A stretch of 64,000 bases of DNA from Chroococcidiopsidaceae cyanobacterium CP_BM_ER_R8_30 (GTDB taxonomy: Bacteria > Cyanobacteriota > Cyanobacteriia > Cyanobacteriales > Chroococcidiopsidaceae). Below, one piece after another: positions 8,664 to 16,981 of the stretch. Below the pieces are notes generated by a model. It was given only the letters and a program-made list of their open reading frames with translations. It was not told where the DNA came from and did not search any database. The position numbers and the translations under genes are program-made. How positions within the stretch are numbered: position 1 is the first letter of the stretch; the number at the start of each line of letters is the position of its first letter. The DNA lies in NCBI GenBank assembly GCA_019244235.1, contig JAFASY010000297.1, forward strand, positions 1 to 64,000, read 5' to 3'.

Positions 8664-9224
8664 ATGAAGCGCCTCTCTAATTTCCTTATCCCTCTGTTCT
8701 TCATCGGCGGCGTTGGATGGATGCTTCCCCATCCTATTGCTTATGCGTTCAAAAGAGCTGATGGTACCACTACCTTTACTCAACCGCCGTTCCTAGTTGC
8801 GGCTAGCACGCCTTACCCTGAAGCAGAAGCCTGGAACACAACATACTTCTTCACCCTTGATATACCAGTTAATGCTGGCGAACCTCTTCAAAGAGTCACT
8901 TTCACCCAAACGGAGGGGAGCGAACCGATTCGCTTCGATCTAAAAGCCTTTCATGCCTTTGAGGGCACACGAAAACACCAGGGACCAAAGCTGACACTTC
9001 AACCCCCTACTAAGGGCGATCGCTCCTCACAGCAGATCTCTGTAACCTTTGACCCACCCGTGCCACCAGGTAAGACGGTGACAATTGCTTTGCAGACTAT
9101 CCGTAATCCCCTATTTGATGGTATCTATCTATTTGGCGTCACAGCCTTTCCACCTGGAGAGCAAGCTGTTGGTCAATTTATTGGTTATGGGAGGCTGCAA
9201 TTCTATAGGGATGTGAACGACTAA
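8664..9224 (+). CDS. DUF2808 exported protein
   Basis: 186-aa exported protein of a mostly cyanobacterial family. Residues 1-28 form a signal peptide (FLIPLFFIGGVGWMLPHPIAYA). The mature part is beta-rich with the family landmarks FTQPPFLVAASTP, AGEPLQRVTFTQ, FDPPVPPGKTVTIAL and NPLFDGIYLFGVTAFPPG. Full length. Function is not established; a periplasmic or outer-membrane-associated role is likely from the signal peptide. A HIP1 octamer lies inside at 9016. Confidence 0.85.
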   Translation: MKRLSNFLIPLFFIGGVGWMLPHPIAYAFKRADGTTTFTQPPFLVAASTPYPEAEAWNTTYFFTLDIPVNAGEPLQRVTFTQTEGSEPIRFDLKAFHAFEGTRKHQGPKLTLQPPTKGDRSSQQISVTFDPPVPPGKTVTIALQTIRNPLFDGIYLFGVTAFPPGEQAVGQFIGYGRLQFYRDVND

Positions 9225-9388
9225 TTAGGGTTCGTTTGTGTTGTTGAAATACTTAAGGAAAAATGACTACTTACTTAAGTGCCATCGTCAATCAAGTTGT
9301 TAGTTGTTCAGTAGAAATCCGCTAGGAATGCCAGCAAGAGTAGCGTTAATTTGATTATAGAGTTTGATTATGACGTAAAAAGTTTATT

Positions 9389-9529
9389 ATGAAAACCTTA
9401 AAAGTTATTTCTTATATTTTTGTGGCTTCTTTGCTGTTAAGCGGTATTTTTAGTATTTGTCAAGAAAAGACATCTTCTGCATCAAATGTTTCTCAATCAA
9501 CACAATCAACTAGAACAGGACAAAGATAA
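9389..9529 (+). CDS. Small secreted peptide, putative
   Basis: A 46-codon ORF (MKTLKVISYIFVASLLLSG...) with a clear signal-peptide-like N-terminus and a Ser/Thr/Gln-rich tail. A Cys at residue 24 is not in a good lipobox. It overlaps the annotated start of the Rieske gene by 44 bp, so either the Rieske start is further in (GTG 9540) or this ORF is spurious. I could not assign it to a family. Confidence 0.35.
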   Translation: MKTLKVISYIFVASLLLSGIFSICQEKTSSASNVSQSTQSTRTGQR

Positions 9530-10937
9530 ATCATCTAGAGTGGCTACAGACAATTGCCAAGTCAATGAGCTGCCCGCAGGCGGCAGCAACCCAACATCTT
9601 TTGACTGGCAAGAGGCGTGGTACCCTGTCCATTATGTCGAAGACCTTGACAAGTCGAAGCCAACCCCCTTTACTCTGCTTGGCAGAAATCTCGTGATCTG
9701 GTGGGAGCAGCCGACCGAGTCTTGGAGGGTATTCGAGGATAAATGCCCTCACCGCCTAGCACCACTGTCGGAAGGCAGGATCGCGGAAGATGGTCTGTTA
9801 GAGTGCCCTTATCATGGCTGGGCTTTTTCTGGGACTGGTAACTGCGATCACATTCCGCAACAGGTAGAGGGCGGAATGGCACAGGTATCCTCAAGAGCCT
9901 GCGTGGCGTCGCTACCGACAACTGAGCGCCAGGGACTCTTATTTGTCTACCCTGGTCAGGTAGAGAATGCCACAAGAACTGCTGTACCTATTATTGAGCT
10001 GCTAGAAGAAGCAACTGATGAATGGGTTTGCCTCAACACCTTTAGGGACCTACCTTACGATGCGCTAACGCTTTTGGAGAACGTACTAGATGCCAGCCAT
10101 GTTCCCTACACACATCATCCTTCAGTTGGCAACCGAGCCAATGGGGGTCCAGTTGAGCTTGAGACAATCGAGTCTGGCAGACAAGGGTTTAAAGGGATGT
10201 GGCAGGAAGGACCGCGACGCGGGACACTGGGACGGCAAGATACGACATTCATTGCGCCAGGGTTGATGTGGCACGACTTGACTTCTAAACAGTTTGGCAG
10301 AACCTTGACTGTCGTTTACGCTACGCCAATTCGCAAAGGCGAGTGTCGGCTTTTTGCCCGCTTTCCCTTCAAGTTTGCTTCCAAGCTACCTAGCATATTC
10401 ATCAAGCTGACACCGCGCTGGTATTCCCACATTCGGCAAAACGCCATCCTAGAAGACGATCAAATCTTCTTGCACTATCAAGAGCGTTATCTAGAGGCAG
10501 CTGGAGGTAGCGCTAACTTTGCTAAAGCATTCTACCTACCGACCAAAGCCGATAACTTTGTAGCGCAGTTGCGTCAGTGGGTAAACCGTTACAACGCTCT
10601 TCCGTTTCCTGAAGCAACTTTACCGCTAACTCAGTCACGGGATAAATTGCTAGATCGATATGACTCACACACCCTAAAGTGTGCTAGCTGTAGGACAGCA
10701 CTAGCCAACATTAAACGGCTCAGAAGAGGGTTAGCAGTGACTACAGTGATCGCCTGGGCAACCGTGCCACTGCTGGCGCTTTTCCTTGATGAAACAATCG
10801 CCCTGGCAACGCTCTCAACCGTAGTCACTCTAGTCTTTGCTGCGGCGTGGTTGGGACTGGGAAAACTAGAGCAGCAATTTTATCAGGGTCGAGATGTGCC
10901 CTCACGGAACCTGCCTGAGAAAAAGCGCTCTTCTTAA
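9486..10937 (+). CDS. Rieske 2Fe-2S, PaO-type oxygenase (Tic55/pheophorbide a oxygenase family)
   Basis: 483-aa mononuclear iron oxygenase. The Rieske centre is CPHRLAPLSEG and LECPYHGWAF (about residues 88-125). The catalytic domain (NVLDASHVPYTHH, giving the D/H iron ligands) is followed by a PaO C-terminal region with the redox CxxC in LKCASCRTAL. Two C-terminal hydrophobic helices (about 420-460) anchor it to membrane. Relatives in chloroplasts oxidise chlorophyll intermediates or act at the Tic complex; the cyanobacterial substrates are unproved. The start is uncertain: ATG 9486 has no ribosome site, GTG 9540 is the alternative. Its end overlaps the GST gene by 4 bp, tail to tail. Confidence 0.9.
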   Translation: MFLNQHNQLEQDKDKSSRVATDNCQVNELPAGGSNPTSFDWQEAWYPVHYVEDLDKSKPTPFTLLGRNLVIWWEQPTESWRVFEDKCPHRLAPLSEGRIAEDGLLECPYHGWAFSGTGNCDHIPQQVEGGMAQVSSRACVASLPTTERQGLLFVYPGQVENATRTAVPIIELLEEATDEWVCLNTFRDLPYDALTLLENVLDASHVPYTHHPSVGNRANGGPVELETIESGRQGFKGMWQEGPRRGTLGRQDTTFIAPGLMWHDLTSKQFGRTLTVVYATPIRKGECRLFARFPFKFASKLPSIFIKLTPRWYSHIRQNAILEDDQIFLHYQERYLEAAGGSANFAKAFYLPTKADNFVAQLRQWVNRYNALPFPEATLPLTQSRDKLLDRYDSHTLKCASCRTALANIKRLRRGLAVTTVIAWATVPLLALFLDETIALATLSTVVTLVFAAAWLGLGKLEQQFYQGRDVPSRNLPEKKRSS

Positions 10938-11971
10938 TCTTGTCGGGCTAGCTCTTTACCAAGAAGTTCACGACCATGAGGTTCAAGTAGGCTAGTCATA
11001 GCTGGACCAGAGGGAATGATGCCACCTGGATTGAGCGGGAACAGATTGCCGTAGTAATCTCGCTTTACGGCCTCTAAGTCGCAGGTGCTAGCGACGCCAG
11101 GTAACTGATATAGGTCACGCAAATATGGTCCTAAATTCTTATAGTCCTGAATTCTCCTGCGATTGCACTTAAATAGCCCATAATAGACAACATCAAAGCG
11201 AAACAGCGTGGTGAACAGGCGAACATCTGCAAGCGTGACTTGTTGTCCACAGAGATACCGACTTGTGGCAAGCGCTGCGTCAATCTCATCTAAAGCAGCG
11301 AATAGCTCGGCACAGGCTTGGTCGTATGCAGCCTGAGTCTGCGCAAAGCCACAGCGGTACACACCGTTATTGACTGCTTGGTAGATCTTCTCATTCCATT
11401 GGTCAATTGTTTCCCTTAGCTCCTCTAGGTAGAGATCTAGTGCAGGATGCTTAGCGAATCGATTAAACGCTGAGTTAAGCATCACTATAATCTCAGCACT
11501 CTCGTTGTTGACAATTGCTCTTGTCTCTTTGTCCCATAACACTGGCACCGTACTACGACCGCTATAGCCTGGTACTGCAAGTTGATAAAGTTCTGGTAGT
11601 GAGCAGCACCCCTCCTGCTCTTGGTCAAATACCCAGATACCCTCATTTGCTGAAGGCGACACAATAGCCACTGAGATGGCGTCTTCGAGTCCCTTAAGTG
11701 CCCGAACAACAAGAGTCCGGTGCGCCCAAGGACATCCCAGCCCAACATAGAGACAATAACGCCCTGCTGCTGGTTGATACGGGTTTTCTGCCTCTGTCCC
11801 AATGAAATGCCTAAACTGGCTGACAGGGCGAATGTACTCTCCCGACTGATTGCGTGGAGCCAGTTTTGACATCATCAGTTGCCAGAGAGTTGTCCACACA
11901 AACTTTCCGAGTCTGACAATTAGCCCTGGAGGAAGTGACTTACTTTTCTTCGTTTTAATAGTATGTGACAT
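10934..11971 (-). CDS. Glutathione S-transferase, glutathionyl-hydroquinone reductase-like (xi class)
   Basis: 345-aa cytosolic protein of the ECM4/YqjG type, which reduces glutathionyl-hydroquinones with glutathione. The thioredoxin-fold half has the catalytic Cys in GLGCPWAHRTL, and STVPVLWDKET and NNESAEIIVMLN form the glutathione site. The helical domain contains LCGQQVTLADVRLFTTLFRFD and YKNLGPYLRDLYQLPGV. The frame extends to a TTG at 11998, but ATG 11971 is more likely. A palindrome (11991-12008) lies just upstream within a possible promoter, suggesting redox or MerR-type control (see findings). Confidence 0.88.
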   Translation of the reverse strand: MSHTIKTKKSKSLPPGLIVRLGKFVWTTLWQLMMSKLAPRNQSGEYIRPVSQFRHFIGTEAENPYQPAAGRYCLYVGLGCPWAHRTLVVRALKGLEDAISVAIVSPSANEGIWVFDQEQEGCCSLPELYQLAVPGYSGRSTVPVLWDKETRAIVNNESAEIIVMLNSAFNRFAKHPALDLYLEELRETIDQWNEKIYQAVNNGVYRCGFAQTQAAYDQACAELFAALDEIDAALATSRYLCGQQVTLADVRLFTTLFRFDVVYYGLFKCNRRRIQDYKNLGPYLRDLYQLPGVASTCDLEAVKRDYYGNLFPLNPGGIIPSGPAMTSLLEPHGRELLGKELARQD

Positions 11972-11990
11972 GGCCGATTTGATTGTACTA

Positions 11991-12008
11991 GGGTTCAAAC
12001 TTGAACCC
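11991..12008. promoter_or_regulatory. 18-bp palindrome upstream of the GST gene (operator candidate)
   Basis: GGGTTCAA-AC-TTGAACCC, perfect 8-bp arms with a 2-bp centre, 20 bp before the ATG at 11971. On the gene's strand it sits in an 18-bp spacer between TTGGGG and TACAAT, the geometry used by MerR-family activators. The -35 match is poor, so this is a candidate only. Confidence 0.4.
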
Positions 12009-12077
12009 CAAAGTTATTACTTGGATGACGGAGATGCAAACTTTGCGAATAACTCTGCCCCTGTCGTGTTTTTAGTT

Positions 12078-12230
12078 TCAACTGCCACACTCAACTGCTA
12101 ACAAAGCTCCTCCACCCCATTTACGACACGTACTACAATGACACGCTGCTACTTCATGAATCAGGCTGGTTGTGGAAAGGCTTACCGCTCCGCATAAACA
12201 GCTACCTTTGACCACATTTAAATTAGACAT
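12078..12230 (-). pseudogene. GFA (DUF636) family protein, truncated
   Basis: A 50-codon ORF with a good ribosome site (AAAGGAGAGAGAAT before the ATG). It begins with the zinc-binding N-terminus of GFA/centromere-V-like proteins: GSCLCGAVSL and ACHCSTCRKWGGGAL, giving C-x-C and C-x-C-x2-C ligands. Family members are about 120-140 aa and have a further CxxC zinc pair, which is absent because a TGA follows VECGS. No clear continuation is seen in the other frames. I read it as a 5' fragment, though a short expressed zinc peptide is possible. Confidence 0.6.
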
Positions 12231-12344
12231 ATTCTCTCTCCTTTAACTTTACATAACTATTACCACCAATGCTTGCACCAGTATCTTTCGGATTTTCGCT
12301 AGACTCAAAGGGATAGCAAAAGGTTTCTAATATTTAAGATTTAC

Positions 12345-12818
12345 ATGGATTTAGACCAACAGATTCAAGAGCTAATCGACAATGCTCCCCAAGATGGCGT
12401 GACTCCGCGACTATTGACAGCGATCACTCCCGGACTCAAGCTACTGGCAGGGAAGTTACGCCATTCCCAGTACTACATTCTCCAAAACCTTGACCATGAC
12501 TGGGTGGCAACAACATTAAGCCATCGTACACAGCCAGGTGTAGAAAAGCGCGTTATCTACGCTTTCCCCAGCTTACAAGCTGTTCCAGTGAGTATGAATC
12601 AGGGGCTTGACTCTCAAGTCACTGCCATACCTATTGCGGTGACTCACATTTTATTTCAAATGGTTGCGTTGGAAACAGTTGATAGTACTGTTTTCTTTGA
12701 AACTCCAGGTGATTTAACCAATGGAATCGAAATTCGACGTGAAGACATCCAAAATTTAATTCAACTTCAGATGAAACAAAATACATCCACCAGCTACTTG
12801 CCACCGGATATTGCTTAA
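12345..12818 (+). CDS. Hypothetical protein, conserved-looking
   Basis: 157 aa, soluble, no signal peptide or membrane segment. It starts MDLDQQIQELIDNAPQDGVT and has an alpha/beta look with a central strand-rich part (RVIYAFPSLQAVP). I do not recognise a named domain and see no catalytic motif. Codon use resembles the neighbours and the ORF is well delimited, so it is probably a real gene. It converges with the P450 gene. Confidence 0.6.
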   Translation: MDLDQQIQELIDNAPQDGVTPRLLTAITPGLKLLAGKLRHSQYYILQNLDHDWVATTLSHRTQPGVEKRVIYAFPSLQAVPVSMNQGLDSQVTAIPIAVTHILFQMVALETVDSTVFFETPGDLTNGIEIRREDIQNLIQLQMKQNTSTSYLPPDIA

Positions 12819-12841
12819 GAGGTTGGGTCCACGTAGTTTTT

Positions 12842-14221
12842 TTACAAGGCACTCGGCTGGGGCGCTCGCAACTTTTGCCGACGCCGATCGGTGATTACCA
12901 TGCGCACACCACCAGTTGGTCCTAAGGTAAAGCCGCGTCGCGTCGGTTGTACTGGATGACTATCGACCAACGCTAATTGCCAGTCTGATAGTACCTTAGC
13001 TAGCACTAGTTTCATTTCAAACGGCGCTAATGCTATGCCAAGACAGCGACGATTACCACCTCCAAAAGGCAAATACTCATAAGGTGAAAACTGTCGTTCT
13101 AGAAATCTCTCTGGTTTAAACTTCTCTGGTTCTGGATACAGATCCTTACGTCGGTGAGTCAAATAAATACAAGGAGCTAAAATCGCACCAGATTCAAATG
13201 GGAAGCCCATAATCTCTATAGGTGATTTGACAATCCGTCCAAAGGCGATGAAGAGAATGGGGTACATTCTCAGAGTTTCCTGGCAGACTGCTGAGAGATA
13301 GGGCAGTTTAGCAATGCTGCTAGGATCTGGATTGTCGCCGATGGTGTCCAATTCTTGCAGCAGCTTGTCAAGTATTTCAGGTTGATGGTGGATTGAGTAC
13401 ATTGCCCAAGCCAAGGAGGTTGCTGTAGTCTCGTGCCCAGCTACTAAGAGTGTCAGCAACTCATCGTGCAACTCAACGTCGGTCATTGGCTGACCGTTTT
13501 GATCGCGAGTAGACATTAGCAAAGTCAGGACATCTGTGCCAGAGTGGTCTAGATTCTCTCGGCGTTCCCGGATCTCTGCATAGAGGAGTTCGCTAATTCG
13601 CTGCTGACGGTGCAGAAAACCTCCCCACGGACTCGACGAGCCTAAATCCTGTTGCAGGGTTTTAAAGAAAAACTGACTAGCCCTCCAGATGGAACTTGTT
13701 GCCTCCAGCATAGAACACAAGAGGGGAATCAGTTGTTGATAACGTTCACCTTCATGTAGACCAAATATTGCTTGCACAATTACCCGCAGGGAAATCTCCT
13801 GCATCAACCCTCGAACCGAGAATGATTTACCGAGCGGCATCTGATTTGTGACTTGCTCGGTAACATTGCAAATTAATTGCCCGTAGGTCCGCACCCGTTC
13901 TCCATGAAATGGGGGTGTTAACAGTTGGCGCTCTCGTCGGTGGCGATCGCCATCCATCAATAGAAGAGAATGTTCTCCTACTAAAGGCTTCACAATCTGG
14001 TTCGCTGCACCACTATCAAACTGATTGAGATCGGCAGCAAAGACTTGCTTAATTGCCTGAGGGTGGGAGAGAAACACGTAGGGGGTAAAATTCTCGCCCA
14101 CGTAAACAGTGAACATATCGCCATAGCGTTGAGCGCAGGTATCCATAAAACCCAAGGGATTAACGACCCATTGTAGGGTCTGCCAAATGGCTGGTGTTTT
14201 TGGACCATCAGGTAACTTCAT
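12842..14221 (-). CDS. Cytochrome P450 (CYP110-like)
   Basis: About 459-aa P450 monooxygenase. Landmarks are the I-helix AGHETTATSLAWA with the oxygen-activating Thr, the K-helix ExxR in ETLRMYP, PERF, and the heme loop FGGGNRRCLGIALAP with the Cys ligand. The N-terminus MKLPDGPKTPAIWQT is typical of the cyanobacterial CYP110 family, whose members hydroxylate fatty acids or terpenes. No membrane anchor. The frame runs to 14269 but the ATG at 14221 gives the usual start. Redox partners are not encoded nearby. It lies 10 bp or more downstream of dps on the same strand. Confidence 0.92.
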   Translation of the reverse strand: MKLPDGPKTPAIWQTLQWVVNPLGFMDTCAQRYGDMFTVYVGENFTPYVFLSHPQAIKQVFAADLNQFDSGAANQIVKPLVGEHSLLLMDGDRHRRERQLLTPPFHGERVRTYGQLICNVTEQVTNQMPLGKSFSVRGLMQEISLRVIVQAIFGLHEGERYQQLIPLLCSMLEATSSIWRASQFFFKTLQQDLGSSSPWGGFLHRQQRISELLYAEIRERRENLDHSGTDVLTLLMSTRDQNGQPMTDVELHDELLTLLVAGHETTATSLAWAMYSIHHQPEILDKLLQELDTIGDNPDPSSIAKLPYLSAVCQETLRMYPILFIAFGRIVKSPIEIMGFPFESGAILAPCIYLTHRRKDLYPEPEKFKPERFLERQFSPYEYLPFGGGNRRCLGIALAPFEMKLVLAKVLSDWQLALVDSHPVQPTRRGFTLGPTGGVRMVITDRRRQKLRAPQPSAL

Positions 14222-14278
14222 CATGATTTGCCTACTCAAATCACTACCTTCCACGCTGACAACTGGCATATTTGAAGC

Positions 14279-14770
14279 TTATTTTTCCAACAAGCTTCTC
14301 AACATCCAAGCAGTTTTCTCATGGAACTGCATACGCTGAGTTAACAAGTCGGCTGTTGGCTCATCATGTGCCTCATCGACAGTAGGAAAGAGAGAGCGAG
14401 CGACTCGAACCACAGCTTCTTGACCTTCTACCAATAAGCGGATCATATCTTCAGCCGCAGGCACGCCCGGAGTTTCCTCAATTGAACTGAGTCGAGCAAA
14501 TTCTGAGTAGGTTGCAGGAGCAGGAAAACCTAAAGCGCGGATACGTTCAGCAATTTCATCGACTGCCAATGCCAAGTCATTGTACTGTTGTTCAAACATT
14601 AGATGTAAAGTTTGAAACATTGGACCTGTAACGTTCCAGTGGAAATTGTGAGTTTTCAAGTAGAGTGTATAAGTATCAGCCAGGAGGCGAGAAAGCCCCT
14701 CAGCAATTTCCCCTCTGGTCTTTTCATCAATTCCAATATCAATGGGCTTTGACTGAACTTGAGCTTGCAT
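14279..14770 (-). CDS. dps: Dps-type DNA-protection/ferroxidase protein
   Basis: 163-aa ferritin-like protein that forms a 12-mer, oxidises Fe(II) with peroxide and can coat DNA. The ferroxidase signature is at about residues 35-75: [19 protein letters not shown], then [19 protein letters not shown]. The C-terminal helix ([19 protein letters not shown]) is complete. Length matches. The position between a P450 and a periplasmic molybdoenzyme fits an oxidative-stress neighbourhood. Cyanobacteria usually have several paralogues; which one this is cannot be said. Confidence 0.93.
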   Translation of the reverse strand: MQAQVQSKPIDIGIDEKTRGEIAEGLSRLLADTYTLYLKTHNFHWNVTGPMFQTLHLMFEQQYNDLALAVDEIAERIRALGFPAPATYSEFARLSSIEETPGVPAAEDMIRLLVEGQEAVVRVARSLFPTVDEAHDEPTADLLTQRMQFHEKTAWMLRSLLEK

Positions 14771-14811
14771 AACTTCCTCTCACTCTTAGCGCGTATTGCC
14801 TACTCACTATT

Positions 14812-15537
14812 CTACAATCCTGCAAACCACTCGTAGCCCTGATCCTCCCAGTAACCTGTTTTAGCAGGAAGCAGATGCTCAACTAAGGTAATCTTGGTAA
14901 TCCACTTGCTTTGCTTGTAACCCAGCTTGATGGGAGAGGCTAATCGGAGAGGAGCCCCGTTATCAATCGAGAGGGGATGTCCATTTTTCTGATAAGCCAA
15001 CAATGTTTGTGGGTGTAAGGCTGAAGCAATATCCCAACTCTCATAGTAGCCATCAGCAGACTGGAAGTAAACGTAGCGAACATTCGCCTTTGGTTGAGCA
15101 GAGGCAATGATATCTCGCAATCTCACTCCGCCCCATTGCACAATCGCTGCCCATCCTTCAACACAGACATGGCGAATCGTCATTGAAGTTAAGGAAGATT
15201 TTTGGATATCCGCCATGCTCAGGCTAAGAGGACGGTTAACCGCACCGTTGACGCTGAGACGAAACGTTGAGTGGTCGATTTTGGGCGTAAAGTTAAATGT
15301 ATTGATCAGTAAGGCATCTGGCTCAATTGCACTAGCTGGAAATTCGGGTATCAACTTCTGAGGATTCAACAGCAAAGCTTCAACACTCTGGTTGAGAGGT
15401 TGAGAGGCTTTATAGACCAAATCTTCAAATAGAGGGGAGCCACACCCATCTAGGAGGAAACCAATGCTGGCAAGCCCCGATAATTGGAGAAAGCGACGGC
15501 GTAGCAGTAGGTGGCGATGATCTTGAATCGGACGCAT
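14812..15537 (-). CDS. Molybdopterin-dependent oxidoreductase, YedY/MsrP-like
   Basis: 241-aa exported molybdoenzyme of the sulfite-oxidase superfamily. The N-terminus has a twin-arginine motif (RRRFLQLSG) and a hydrophobic stretch ending in DGC, so Tat export, perhaps with lipidation. The Mo-ligating Cys is in RHVCVEGW, followed by IVQWGGVRLRDII; APLRLASPIKLGYKQSKWI is the conserved C-terminal cofactor segment. E. coli MsrP repairs methionine sulfoxide with electrons from MsrQ. Here the adjacent cytochrome b gene (15547-16146, 9 bp upstream) would do this, making a functional pair likely. Confidence 0.88.
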   Translation of the reverse strand: MRPIQDHRHLLLRRRFLQLSGLASIGFLLDGCGSPLFEDLVYKASQPLNQSVEALLLNPQKLIPEFPASAIEPDALLINTFNFTPKIDHSTFRLSVNGAVNRPLSLSMADIQKSSLTSMTIRHVCVEGWAAIVQWGGVRLRDIIASAQPKANVRYVYFQSADGYYESWDIASALHPQTLLAYQKNGHPLSIDNGAPLRLASPIKLGYKQSKWITKITLVEHLLPAKTGYWEDQGYEWFAGL

Positions 15538-15546
15538 AAAGTACCT

Positions 15547-16146
15547 TTACCAAAACATTGACTCTATAAGGCACGAACCACCAACTTTGAGGCTTAGTAA
15601 GGAATGAATCACCGCAAAGATAATGACTGTCGGTACAGTGATGAAGTGAACAATTCTGAGCGCTTGCCAGCTACCAAATATATCGACAATCCAATGAAAT
15701 TGTGCTGGTTTATACATTCCTAAACCAGTAAAAATGGCAAGCAGCAAGATGGGAATGATAGCAGTGTAGACGAATCGGTGCCAAGCATAATTTCGCCGCT
15801 TTGGATTCTGGCTCACCTGCAGAGCCTTAATGTCGTTGGCACCCAAAAACCGCCGTTGCCAGCGTCTGGTGATGAAAATGTAGACACCATACCAAAGCAG
15901 GTTGAGTGCAAAAAACCACATAGCAGCGAAGTGCCAGTGTCTACCGCCAGCTAGCCAACCCCCCAATAGAAAGAAGGGGGGAAAGTGCCAGCCTCCACGT
16001 CCACCAAAGACTGGATTAGCATTGTAGATTTGCAGCCCACTACCGATCATCAAAAGCAGGCTAGTAATATTGACCCAGTGGAAGATCTTAGCTGGGAGGG
16101 CTTGAGTCGGTTGACTACGAGATTTTCTAGCGGCAGACGAATCCAT
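15547..16146 (-). CDS. Cytochrome b561/b6-type membrane subunit
   Basis: About 199-aa membrane protein with four hydrophobic helices. Histidines in the helices (KIFHWVNITSLLLMIGSG, HWHFAAMWFFALNL, WHRFVYTAIIPILL, RIVHFITVPTVII) are placed to bind two b hemes, as in thiosulfate-reductase/formate-dehydrogenase-type cytochromes b. It is upstream of and transcribed with the YedY-like molybdoenzyme, so it probably carries quinol electrons to it. The frame opens with TTG 16170, but ATG 16146 (MDSSAARKS) is the better start. It is not homologous in layout to MsrQ, so the pair is only analogous to MsrPQ. Confidence 0.85.
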   Translation of the reverse strand: MDSSAARKSRSQPTQALPAKIFHWVNITSLLLMIGSGLQIYNANPVFGGRGGWHFPPFFLLGGWLAGGRHWHFAAMWFFALNLLWYGVYIFITRRWQRRFLGANDIKALQVSQNPKRRNYAWHRFVYTAIIPILLLAIFTGLGMYKPAQFHWIVDIFGSWQALRIVHFITVPTVIIFAVIHSLLSLKVGGSCLIESMFW

Positions 16147-16353
16147 AGCTCTCGATAAGTGAAAACACAATTATTTTAGACAAGACTATATCAGTAGAAA
16201 CACGATGGACTTGAATTAGGGTCAGAGTCCTTTTTTGATAGTACGTTTCAAACCCCGTTTTGGATGAAGGAATTCCTAACAAACGCTTCTTTTGCAACAT
16301 CCAATAGATTGAGCTGACCGTAAATGGATTAGATATTTACACCAATCCACGTT

Positions 16354-16977
16354 ATGAACAGGCATTTGCTACAGCGACGCCAGTTACTTTGGTACCTTAG
16401 TCTAGCAACAGGCACGGCTGCACTCAGTCTTGGCTTTAAGAAAGTGACTACTCTCTCTTCTACTATCGCTCGTTATCACCCTAACTCTAACAACGCTGCT
16501 GCCAAGAGTGGTTTTCCTATCGATTTTTCTGTTACTGCCGCAACAGCTCCATCTCTACCAGAGTTTCAGGGCATTAGCCAGTGGCTCAATTCTGCCCCTC
16601 TTAGCGTTGAGCAGCTTAAAGGTAAGGTTGTTCTAGTACAATTCTGGACATTTGCTTGCATCAATTGTCAGCGTACCCTACCTTATGTTACTCGTTGGCA
16701 TCGCCAGTATGCAGAGCAAGGACTGATGGTCATTGGGGTACACACTCCAGAACTTCCCTTTGAGCGAGATGTGAGCAACGTCAAAAGAGCTTTACAGGAA
16801 CGTCAGATTACTTATCCAGTTCCTATAGATAATGAGTACAAAACTTGGAACGCTTATCACAATGATTACTGGCCTCATCTATTTCTAGCAGATCGCCAAA
16901 GCTTGATCCGCTATGACCACATTGGAGAGGGAGCCTACGACGAAACCGAACAGTTTATAAGAAAGCTATTAGGCTAA
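16354..16977 (+). CDS. TlpA-like thioredoxin-fold protein (redoxin domain)
   Basis: 207-aa exported thiol-disulfide protein. Residues 1-40 resemble a Tat-type or Sec signal (QRRQLLWYLSLATGTAALSL). The redoxin domain holds the active site in FWTFACINCQRTLPYV, a CINC variant of CxxC, and GVHTPELPFERDV is typical of the DipZ C-terminal domain. It is followed after 4 bp by ccdA; in some bacteria (DipZ) the two are one protein. The likely role is periplasmic or lumenal disulfide reduction, for example in cytochrome c maturation, with electrons from CcdA. Confidence 0.88.
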   Translation: MNRHLLQRRQLLWYLSLATGTAALSLGFKKVTTLSSTIARYHPNSNNAAAKSGFPIDFSVTAATAPSLPEFQGISQWLNSAPLSVEQLKGKVVLVQFWTFACINCQRTLPYVTRWHRQYAEQGLMVIGVHTPELPFERDVSNVKRALQERQITYPVPIDNEYKTWNAYHNDYWPHLFLADRQSLIRYDHIGEGAYDETEQFIRKLLG

Positions 16978-16981
16978 AACT

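Noticed and set aside
11991-12008. Palindrome as a tRNA T-loop or terminator
   Set aside because: It contains GGTTCAA but has no cloverleaf around it and lies upstream of a start codon, so an operator is the better reading.
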